Source: an uncultured Clostridia bacterium
Lineage (GTDB): Bacteria > Bacillota > Clostridia > UBA1212 > UBA1255
Length of the DNA: 32,489 nt
NCBI GenBank assembly: GCA_947625435.1
Contig: CANQOI010000027.1
Span: forward strand, 1-32,489
Reading direction: 5' to 3'
The notes under the pieces: model-generated
The model's database searches: none
Told to the model about the DNA's origin: nothing
Seen by the model: the letters and a program-made list of their open reading frames with translations, nothing else
Part shown: piece after piece, positions 15,242-22,160 of the stretch
Position numbering within the stretch: the stretch's first letter is position 1
Layout of the letters: each line of letters begins with the position of its first letter
Program-made: the position numbers and the translations under genes

Positions 15242-16057
15242 TCAAAAAGGCGCGGAGGCCCCTCCGTTCAGCTCCTTCTGAATTTTGTACAGCCCGTCCG
15301 CGCATATCACCGTCTCATCCTCGCTATACACCCTATTATGTGTAAAGCATACCATTTCCGGCACATATATGTACTTTCTTCGCATATCTCCGAGCTCCGC
15401 CCTTGTATATTCGAAAATAAAAGGCAGCTCCTCACACGATCTGAGATGATCTCTCAGTATCCTGTAATAATAAATGTAAGCCTCGCCGTGCAAATCGTAC
15501 AAAGCCGAAACGGCGTCATATATTCTGGTAAAATATTTCACGAGCATGTCTCTGAACATGTCAAAATCAGTGAACATGAACGAAAGACCGAATTTTGCAT
15601 CGGGAGAGATATCCATAGAATTAAGATATTTCACGGGATCCAGCGCTGTCTCAAATATAAAGCTGTCTATGTCGGCGGCGTGCTCCGGAATATACGGCCT
15701 TATGAAATACATGAGTATCTCCGTTCTTATGCCGTCCATGTCTCCCGACTGTATGTAGCTTCTGAATTCGTCAAATGAATGAAGGCGGAATGCTCTGCTC
15801 CTGAAAACGAGCATCATGACTGTATAATTATAAATATTGTCAACGATATCCGGTATGTGGAAGAGAGGTGAAAGGGCATTGTCATATATGAGTGCGTTCT
15901 TGTATATAGATCTTATATCACTGCGTGACCCGGGCTTAAGCAGGCTAAGTTCTTCGTCCAGCATACTGTCTGCGTAAGGCTTGTGCGCCCTGTCCGTCAC
16001 ATTGAGCACGTCGAACAGTATGCTTCTTCGAATACTTGCAATAGCCCATGAAACCAT
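15242..16057 (-). CDS. Paralogue of the ArsR-type proteins lacking the winged helix (paralogue 1)
   Basis: A 271-residue protein of unknown function. A middle segment around YLNSMDISPDAKFGL and MLVKYFTRIYDAVSALY resembles the N-terminal domains of the proteins at 13709-15025 and 17544-18656, but it ends (GLYKIQKELNGGASAPF) just where the others enter their DNA-binding winged helix. It is the first gene of the peptide operon, downstream of a good promoter. GGGAGG lies 13 bases before the ATG, a rather long spacing. A short GC-rich inverted repeat (15253-15266) followed by five U residues overlaps its stop and could attenuate transcription into peptide A. Without a DNA-binding domain it may be a dominant-negative partner, a peptide receptor or an immunity protein; none is proven. 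Confidence 0.65.
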   Translation of the reverse strand: MVSWAIASIRRSILFDVLNVTDRAHKPYADSMLDEELSLLKPGSRSDIRSIYKNALIYDNALSPLFHIPDIVDNIYNYTVMMLVFRSRAFRLHSFDEFRSYIQSGDMDGIRTEILMYFIRPYIPEHAADIDSFIFETALDPVKYLNSMDISPDAKFGLSFMFTDFDMFRDMLVKYFTRIYDAVSALYDLHGEAYIYYYRILRDHLRSCEELPFIFEYTRAELGDMRRKYIYVPEMVCFTHNRVYSEDETVICADGLYKIQKELNGGASAPF

Positions 16058-16101
16058 ATGAAATTCACGCCTCCCTCACAGTTATTTTATGACATGCGCT
16101 A

Positions 16102-16130
16102 ATATTATCACAACAAAACGCACGAATCAA
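16102..16130 (-). promoter_or_regulatory. Promoter of the peptide operon
   Basis: On the minus strand TTGATT (16130-16125), a 17-bp spacer and TAATAT (16107-16102), 44 bp before the ATG at 16057. It gives the peptide block its own start separate from the enzyme block upstream. Confidence 0.55.
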
Positions 16131-16504
16131 TATATTTTATATTTCATTTATACATAATGTTTTTATTTATTTGGTATTTAACCGTTAATCAGCCCTTTTA
16201 TAGACTCATTTTGTTCGATATATCTCGCATATGATTTCTAAGAATTTATCTGATATGCCCGTATGATCCGGGTACGATTTTCGCATTATAAATTATGCAA
16301 CGTATGTCATGCTAAACAATTCCGCTTTTCGGTTACATCGGAATAACACACGGCACCGATCGGCCCGGCAATGCGCAGGGCTCACCATATATATTGCACC
16401 TTTATGCGTTCCGGCAACGACCATATATCCCGCAAAAGCGGATTTTCACACAAAATAATAGTGCAAAAATCTAAATTGTAAACATATAGTAAATAAAAAG
16501 AATG
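16131..16504. other. AT-rich gap between enzyme block and peptide block
   Basis: Mostly non-coding. It holds a bulged hairpin around 16425-16445 (ATCCCGC-AAAA-GCGGAT). On the minus strand there is a 31-codon frame (16388-16293) with AAAGGTG 8 bases before its ATG and three cysteines, but without the WxxP leader motif of peptides A and B. It is too weak to call as a gene. No clear terminator for the radical SAM gene was found. Confidence 0.5.
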
Positions 16505-17554
16505 CTAATTTTGACATAACTTGCATTCGTTTTTTATAAGCCTCATCGTACTCTGCCTCCTGAATTCGCATTCCCCGTCGCTTCCCGGCATATCGGAGCA
16601 TACAACATCAGCAATCGCGGGGCACCCGCGCCCGCACTTGTTGTGGAGCATACATTTTCCGCACCCGTATATGCCGCCGGCACTTTCCGAAAGGCGCCTC
16701 TCAAGGCGGGCGGAAAGCGCCGATATTTTACGTTCAATATCCTGCCAGTCGATATCGTGTATATTGCCCACGCTGTATCTGTCGTCGTAAAAGTTCTGAC
16801 ACGGCTGAAAAGACCCGCCGGACTTTATGCACGGCGTATAAACGGGCTCCGGCGGCATGAGGCCGCATATAGACGTGGGGAGCGGTATCGTAAGACCTTT
16901 TATTCCGTACTCGCGGTACATGTCGCGCACCTTAACAACGATCTTAGCCCTGTCAGCGACAGGCAGCTCCATTTCACCCCAGTTGGCGGCGGCATTCCCG
17001 TAGGGCACCGCGAAAGCGAACGCGGGACGGCCTCCCAACACGTCGTGCACAAAGCGGCCGTATTCTGAAACGTATTCCGCATTTTTTCTGTTTATGACCA
17101 TTTTGTACACAGGCTTGTTATAAAAGCGCCTCCCGCGCATATTGCTCATGACGCGTTCAAAATTGCCTTCGCCGCGCATGCTCGAATTCGCCGTCTCATT
17201 GGGCCCGTCCAGGCTCACCTGTACAAAGAAATGAGGATCGCGCTCCGCGAGCTCATAGAAAAGGGCGTTGTCCACAGTGCCGTTCGTAATAAAATTCACG
17301 GTCATATCCTTTTCCGAGCACAGGCGGGACAGGGCCCTCAATATATCATTTATCTCAGTGTGCAGGAGCGGCTCCCCGCCCGAAATGCTCACCGAATTTA
17401 CGTTGTACCTTTCTTCCGTATCGCGAATGAAACCCATCAGTACGTCTGCCTCAAGCTCTGTGCGGTGAGTGTTCAGACCCGATGAATTATAGCAGTCACG
17501 GCAGTTCAGATTGCACTTATTTGTTATCTCGATGTACGCACTCTTAAGCTTCAT
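16505..17554 (-). CDS. Radical SAM/SPASM peptide maturase-like enzyme
   Basis: A 349-residue radical SAM enzyme. CNLNCRDC (C14, C18, C21) is the CxxxCxxC motif that binds the catalytic 4Fe-4S cluster, and SISGGEPLLH is the SAM-binding GGEP segment. The C-terminus is a SPASM domain for auxiliary clusters: the exact CX2CX5CX3C pattern is at C298, C301, C307, C311, with further cysteines at 242, 252, 319 and 329. SPASM enzymes commonly modify ribosomal peptides, for example by making thioether (sactipeptide or ranthipeptide) links. It overlaps the ArsR-type gene by 11 bp and is the last gene of the enzyme block. The candidate substrates are peptides A and B. Anaerobic sulfatase-maturase or PqqE-like roles are alternatives. 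Confidence 0.87.
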   Translation of the reverse strand: MKLKSAYIEITNKCNLNCRDCYNSSGLNTHRTELEADVLMGFIRDTEERYNVNSVSISGGEPLLHTEINDILRALSRLCSEKDMTVNFITNGTVDNALFYELAERDPHFFVQVSLDGPNETANSSMRGEGNFERVMSNMRGRRFYNKPVYKMVINRKNAEYVSEYGRFVHDVLGGRPAFAFAVPYGNAAANWGEMELPVADRAKIVVKVRDMYREYGIKGLTIPLPTSICGLMPPEPVYTPCIKSGGSFQPCQNFYDDRYSVGNIHDIDWQDIERKISALSARLERRLSESAGGIYGCGKCMLHNKCGRGCPAIADVVCSDMPGSDGECEFRRQSTMRLIKNECKLCQN

Positions 17555-18656
17555 CGTCCTCTACAAATCTGCGCAGCATGTTCGACGCATATATAAACTG
17601 CTTTTTATTTATTCTGTAATACGTTCTCTTGCCTTCTATCCTCTTCAGAACGAATCCCGAATTGCCGAGTATCTCCATATGGTGAGTGAGGGACGACATG
17701 GGAACGCCCAATATCTTACTGAGCTCGCCGTTATAGCATTCCTTATCGTGAAGCACTTCTATTATCTGAGCGCGCGTGCTGTCCGTGAAGGCCTTGAATA
17801 TATCCCTTATCTTTTCTGTCCCGTCTGTCGCAGAATTTTCCTCGAACGCGGGCATATATCCCACGCCGAAGGTGTAATACGTGCTCCTCATCGTGTCTAT
17901 GCGCAGGATGCGGCACGGCGTGAACATGAGTACGGCCACTCTCGCCTCGCTCGTGGGAGGCGCGGACTGCTGCACTGATATCTGTGTGATGGCATTATTC
18001 CTCTTGCGCTCCGTCTCGTAGGCTTCCGCCGCGCTGTCCACCGTACCGTCAACTATATAATTCTCAAATTCCTCCTTAAGTGCGTCGTATTCCTCCTTAA
18101 GGAGCCCGTATTCGTGTGAAAATTCCCTGTACATGTTCACGATATACGTCTTAAGGTCCGATATCACATCGTCCGGGTTCTGCACAAATGACATTATCTC
18201 CCAGCGCGCGTCAGTGGTCGCGTTAAGGCCGTTCATGTAGCTCATGAACACGCTCCTGTTTTCTATTATATCCTCGTAAAATTTATCGTTGAAATTATTG
18301 TAAAGGTCGTTGAAACGCAGTGCGCCGTACATGAGCTTGCGCGCAGGCATATTCTCTATCGCCTTTACTATGTCTTCTCCCGAAGCGTACGTCTCGAGAT
18401 CCGGCCTGAAAAGCCAGTCGAAAAGGTTCATGTTCCTTTCCGGCTTTTTGACAAAGAACATACCGAGTCCCGAATTCCACCTCTTGTTTGCCAGCGACAG
18501 CCTGTAATATGCATCCGATATCTTCTCGTCCGGCGTGAAACCCTCGTTCGGGCATATGTCCTTGTACTTATCGGCCTCCTGCAGCGTACTCAGCAATGAG
18601 AAAAATTCGATCATCATATCGTTACGTTCTTCTAAAACATATACACACTTTGACAT
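17544..18656 (-). CDS. ArsR-type winged-helix protein with large N-terminal domain (paralogue 3)
   Basis: A 370-residue protein with about 280 residues of unrecognised N-terminal sequence and a clear ArsR-like winged helix at the C-terminus (FKAFTDSTRAQIIEVL, then GVPMSSLTHHMEIL and a YYRINKKQF wing). Its N-terminal MNGLNATTDARWEI and DLKTYIVNMYREF stretches echo the two paralogues in the neighbouring operon. The ATG at 18656 is chosen because AAGGAG lies 9 bases upstream, whereas the longer frame to 18698 has no site. It overlaps the radical SAM gene by 11 bp. A regulator of the peptide and enzyme operons is the natural guess. A ligand could be the mature peptide. Confidence 0.75.
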   Translation of the reverse strand: MSKCVYVLEERNDMMIEFFSLLSTLQEADKYKDICPNEGFTPDEKISDAYYRLSLANKRWNSGLGMFFVKKPERNMNLFDWLFRPDLETYASGEDIVKAIENMPARKLMYGALRFNDLYNNFNDKFYEDIIENRSVFMSYMNGLNATTDARWEIMSFVQNPDDVISDLKTYIVNMYREFSHEYGLLKEEYDALKEEFENYIVDGTVDSAAEAYETERKRNNAITQISVQQSAPPTSEARVAVLMFTPCRILRIDTMRSTYYTFGVGYMPAFEENSATDGTEKIRDIFKAFTDSTRAQIIEVLHDKECYNGELSKILGVPMSSLTHHMEILGNSGFVLKRIEGKRTYYRINKKQFIYASNMLRRFVEDDEA

Positions 18657-18715
18657 ACCGACAACTCCTTTATACATATTTTTTAGTACTCTATACATAG
18701 CTCTGTACCGTCATT

Positions 18716-20860
18716 CTAATATGTTTTCGAATTCAAGTCAAATACTATTTTCAAATTTTCGTCCTCATCATACGTGATTCTGTATACAGTTGACATTTCG
18801 CCGTTTTGAATGGCGAACAGTCTCCCCGAGATATACATATATTCATATTTTTTTATATGATCTTTTTCGGCAGTTTTGAACGATACCTTATATTCCGCTC
18901 CGCCGTTTTGCCCAAGCCGTATATTGTCCGTCTTTTCATGCATTTCGAGCCTGAGCCCCGTTTTATTTTCGCCCGAGCGTATTATGCCGCATATCATCCT
19001 TATGCGCTTCTCCCACGGAAGCTCGTCGTCTATATAAAGCGTTCCGGCGCGCACCGTGTTGTCATACGGCCTGCAATAAATGAGCAGGACCTCCGTGCAC
19101 CAGTCGCCGCGGCACCTGTACTTACGCCCGTTCATTCTGCGCAGGGTTATCATGAATTCATTCGATCCCGGCACGCTCACGCGCCCCGAAACCTCAACCT
19201 CCGTGCCCGTAAATCTCATTTCGGTGCTGCCGCATCCGCATTTGCATGCGAGCGTTTCCCCGCGCCTCAGTTCCTTATATTTCCCCGCTTGAAATTCCGC
19301 CTGTTTTACGCGCCACCTTCGCGACATATAATATGCGTCTCTCAGCTTTATGAGCGCGGCTCCGTTCATTTTCATTTTAAAAGGGCTCATAAGGCACGAC
19401 CTTACGTCTATGGGAAGCTCATACATCTTTTCGCATATGTCCTCTCTTTTCTTTATCATGTCGCGGAGATCCTCTATGCCTCCGAGAAAAGGGGCGGGAG
19501 CGAATATTTTACACGTGTAGTCGAGCGCGAGATACAGATAGAAGCTTATGTCGTACCGGTACGCCAGCTCTGAAATGTATTCTTTTGAAATTCCCGAAAG
19601 CTCCCGCGAGAGCAGCGCTATGTCGAGGTAATTCCTGAATTTGAGCTGCAAAAATATATTCGGATCTTCTTCATATGTCATATTCGCGCACCCGAAGTCA
19701 TCCGCGGCCGTCGTATACAGCTGGCACACGTATATATCGGCATCCGACATGGCGTAGAATTCATAGCCGTCCGCGTTCATCATGCGTCTTCTCGAAAGTA
19801 TCTCGTCCGTGTGATCTTCCGTTATGTAGAGTGCGGTGTGAAGCTCGCACGTGACGCTCGGGGCGCTCAGTGCCGTATACGGAGTAAGGTGCGTGGGATA
19901 TTCTGTGAGCGGTATTTCTTCCGTGTGGAGTCCCTGCGCGTCCTTCTGTGCAAATCCCAGCTCCAGCATTATACTGTGCGCCCTTTGTATGCTGCCGGGA
20001 TGTACGAGTATATCTATGTCGTCGCACTCTCTTAAAATATCGTTCTTATATGCTATGTGCGATATCGTGATCCCCTTGTATACGGCATATATTATGTTTT
20101 CCTTTTCAAAGGCGGCCGTTATCCTGCGGCTCCATTCCAGGCGCTGCCTTGCCGCCGCCAGATTGCGCGCCTTTGCGAGCTTGAACATTTTGTTGAATCT
20201 TCCGCACGCCTCCGAAAACATAGGCGATATGACATTCACCACTCTGTGATTTACGAGCATAGAGTAGAAGTCCCTCGTATACACAAAGCTCTCGTCGGGC
20301 GGCTGTATATCGCCCGTCACGTACTCCTTCGCCTTCTGCACCATATAATCCTGTGCTTTATAAACATATTCTTTGATGTCGTCGGGAGCCATGTCATATA
20401 TCTGTACATTACAGCTGCTGCTGTAGGCCGCATTCGGGTCCTGCGTGTCTGTGTAGATCTTGTTCACTTTTCGTGAATACTCCACTATTTTCATGTCGTG
20501 CTCCGAGGGCTCCCCGAATTTAAGCTGCTTTCCCCATTTGTTGAAAGCCTCCGTGACCTTCCCTATGCAGAATGCCTTTTCTATCAGCTCCGAAGCTACC
20601 GCATTATCGCCCTTTGTAACGTACACGGTCTCACCGTTTTCATCCTTCTCGGTGTCTATTATGCGGTGCACCAGCAGTCTCGCTTTACTGTCTATGCATA
20701 TGACTATGTCCCCTATGCTGTAGCCGTCTCTTATATCGAGGCGCACATTGTCGCCCGCCACAAGAAGAGGTATCATGCTGTAGCCTCCCACGGGCAGTAT
20801 GCCGCCCGAGCGTTTCAGCTTCATGAGAGTAAGTGTCTTAAGTAAGCTTCTGCTGTCCAT
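18716..20860 (-). CDS. S26-type peptidase / nucleotidyltransferase fusion with unknown C-terminal domain
   Basis: A 714-residue three-part protein. Residues 1-110 resemble S24/S26 signal-peptidase-like proteases: LPVGGYSMIPLL (Ser28), HRI (His65) and TKGDN (Asp85), the Ser-His-Asp set of the SipW/ER type, with no membrane helix. Residues about 190-500 match the NTP_transf_5 nucleotidyltransferases, with YKGITISHIAY and ECDDIDILVHP as the KG and DxD parts. The last 180 or so residues are beta-rich with a CKCGCG cysteine cluster and are unrecognised. Stand-alone relatives of the second domain occur in lasso peptide clusters. The protease could trim the leader, which is inference. The start at 20860 overlaps the kinase-like gene by 40 bp; an ATG at 20824 (ATGA overlap) is possible. 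Confidence 0.78.
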   Translation of the reverse strand: MDSRSLLKTLTLMKLKRSGGILPVGGYSMIPLLVAGDNVRLDIRDGYSIGDIVICIDSKARLLVHRIIDTEKDENGETVYVTKGDNAVASELIEKAFCIGKVTEAFNKWGKQLKFGEPSEHDMKIVEYSRKVNKIYTDTQDPNAAYSSSCNVQIYDMAPDDIKEYVYKAQDYMVQKAKEYVTGDIQPPDESFVYTRDFYSMLVNHRVVNVISPMFSEACGRFNKMFKLAKARNLAAARQRLEWSRRITAAFEKENIIYAVYKGITISHIAYKNDILRECDDIDILVHPGSIQRAHSIMLELGFAQKDAQGLHTEEIPLTEYPTHLTPYTALSAPSVTCELHTALYITEDHTDEILSRRRMMNADGYEFYAMSDADIYVCQLYTTAADDFGCANMTYEEDPNIFLQLKFRNYLDIALLSRELSGISKEYISELAYRYDISFYLYLALDYTCKIFAPAPFLGGIEDLRDMIKKREDICEKMYELPIDVRSCLMSPFKMKMNGAALIKLRDAYYMSRRWRVKQAEFQAGKYKELRRGETLACKCGCGSTEMRFTGTEVEVSGRVSVPGSNEFMITLRRMNGRKYRCRGDWCTEVLLIYCRPYDNTVRAGTLYIDDELPWEKRIRMICGIIRSGENKTGLRLEMHEKTDNIRLGQNGGAEYKVSFKTAEKDHIKKYEYMYISGRLFAIQNGEMSTVYRITYDEDENLKIVFDLNSKTY

Positions 20861-21750
20861 AGATCCGAATACTCCGTTTCATAAGTTTTCTCCGCTATAT
20901 GTGAAATGACCCTATAATATTCCATTATGCTCTCCGTTTCCCCGCATGCGTTTGCATCTGCTCCTCGCGCGGGAGTGAGCCTGCTCTTTATGAGCCGCGT
21001 GAAAGCGTCTCTTGTGCCGAGTCTGCGCAGATAGGGATCGTCGCTTCCGTATCCGTTTATAAAAACGGCGGCCGCCGTTTCGTACGTGCAGTCGTCCGTA
21101 CCCGTGACCTGATCCGCTTTTTCTTTTATGAGATACCTTTCGCATGCGCCGGAAAGCACACGCTCGGAACCGTTCAGGGCATTTTCCCCAAGCGTATCAC
21201 GGAGCACACGGGCGCCTCCCTCCCTCAGTAAAATGTCCTTATCTGCCGTCAATACACGCATATCCCGGCTTGAAATGTATATTTCATCGTCGGTGATCAG
21301 GTCGTACCCGCGCATATACATGAATGCGGCAAGCGTAGATTTGCCCGAATGCGTGGGCGCGAGCATGAGCACGGCTCTTCCGTTTTTCGCGACCGCCGCT
21401 CCGTGAAGCGATATAAGCCCTTCCTTAGGCTCGGCGGTAAGATACATGTGATTCTCCGTTATCTGTAAAATCTCCGCTGCGCTTCCTTCTTTAAGCTCGC
21501 AGCTCCGCACTGTCTTTTTCCGCGTATTTTCTTCTGCGGCGAAGCAGCACTGCACCGTGCCTGTCCCTTTAATGTAACGCACATACGGTATGCTTCCGGA
21601 TCCCGGTACCGATCCCGGTTCCGATTCCGGCTCCGACTCTGTCTGCTCGCACTTGTATACCGCGCCGTATGCCTCCAGCAGCGCGGCATCGTCCGATATG
21701 AGTGCGAAGTCATATTTCTGTCTTATGCGCCTATACAGCAGTGCTTTCAT
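20821..21750 (-). CDS. HPr-kinase-like P-loop ATPase of a peptide cluster
   Basis: A 309-residue protein with one P-loop, LAPTHSGKST (about 130-139), followed by LITDDEIYI (DD at 154-155), the core of the HPr kinase C-terminal-like family. Related proteins in lasso peptide clusters (PadeK type) phosphorylate a residue of the precursor; they are not the carbohydrate regulator HPrK. A low-complexity Ser/Glu/Pro/Gly stretch lies at residues 37-53. The start overlaps the PqqD-like gene by 20 bp, and the stop overlaps the peptidase/nucleotidyltransferase gene. Whether it modifies peptides A and B is unknown. Peptide A has serines at 27-28 and a C-terminal tyrosine as possible sites. Confidence 0.78.
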   Translation of the reverse strand: MKALLYRRIRQKYDFALISDDAALLEAYGAVYKCEQTESEPESEPGSVPGSGSIPYVRYIKGTGTVQCCFAAEENTRKKTVRSCELKEGSAAEILQITENHMYLTAEPKEGLISLHGAAVAKNGRAVLMLAPTHSGKSTLAAFMYMRGYDLITDDEIYISSRDMRVLTADKDILLREGGARVLRDTLGENALNGSERVLSGACERYLIKEKADQVTGTDDCTYETAAAVFINGYGSDDPYLRRLGTRDAFTRLIKSRLTPARGADANACGETESIMEYYRVISHIAEKTYETEYSDLWTAEAYLRHLLS

Positions 21751-22015
21751 TTTTTAAGAGTATATTGTTTGCCTCGGCTTCTCTGACAAAAGCAGCTACG
21801 TCCTTCTCGACCGTTTCTCTTTCCGCATCATACACTTCAAGAAGCCTGTTTATAACATCCTCAACTGTCATAGGTGTCCTGAACAGATTTATTATGTCAA
21901 GCGATATATCATCAAGTATATGAGTGTTTTCCGTTTCGGGATCATAGAGTACCGTGCCTTCGCCTTCTCCCAGAGGCATTTCCTGCATTTTTGTGTTAAA
22001 TATGTATTTATCCAT
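21731..22015 (-). CDS. PqqD-like RiPP recognition element protein
   Basis: A 94-residue protein of the PqqD family, a small winged-helix-like domain that binds leader peptides and presents them to modifying enzymes. The features seen are the DPETENTHILDDISLDIINLF segment (typical PqqD 'N-x-T-x-x-L-x..A-x-x-I' pattern, here with LDDISLDII) and the VEDVINRLLEVYDAE helix. It is the first gene of the enzyme block, with a moderate AGGAAAGAGAG site before the ATG. The leader motif WxxPx(I/M) in peptides A and B is what this domain would be expected to bind. No separate strong promoter was found in the short gap after the surface-protein terminator, so readthrough may drive the block. Confidence 0.85.
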   Translation of the reverse strand: MDKYIFNTKMQEMPLGEGEGTVLYDPETENTHILDDISLDIINLFRTPMTVEDVINRLLEVYDAERETVEKDVAAFVREAEANNILLKNESTAV

Positions 22016-22054
22016 TATACAACTTCTCTCTTTCCTTTAGCCCTCGCCTTATAT

Positions 22055-22092
22055 AAAAAGCAGCCCCGGGAAGTTGCTTCCGAAGGGCTGCT
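22055..22092 (-). terminator. Intrinsic terminator of the cohesin-domain surface protein
   Basis: On the minus strand AGCAGCCC and GGGCTGCT pair around an inner GGAAG/CTTCC stem, followed by a TTTTT run (plus-strand A-run 22055-22059). It lies 40 bp upstream of the PqqD-like gene. Between this and the stop at 22161 are several AACGAT/ATCGTT inverted repeats. Confidence 0.85.
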
Positions 22093-22160
22093 CTTGTCAT
22101 GCTCTGATCATGAATCGTTGATCACGTGTCGTTAATAACGATTGTTACAAACGATCGTTA

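Noticed and set aside
12233-22015. A classical lasso peptide cluster
   Set aside because: HPrK-like, nucleotidyltransferase-like and PqqD-like genes are present, but there is no asparagine-synthetase-like cyclase, no transglutaminase-like B2 protease and no exporter, while a radical SAM/SPASM enzyme is present.
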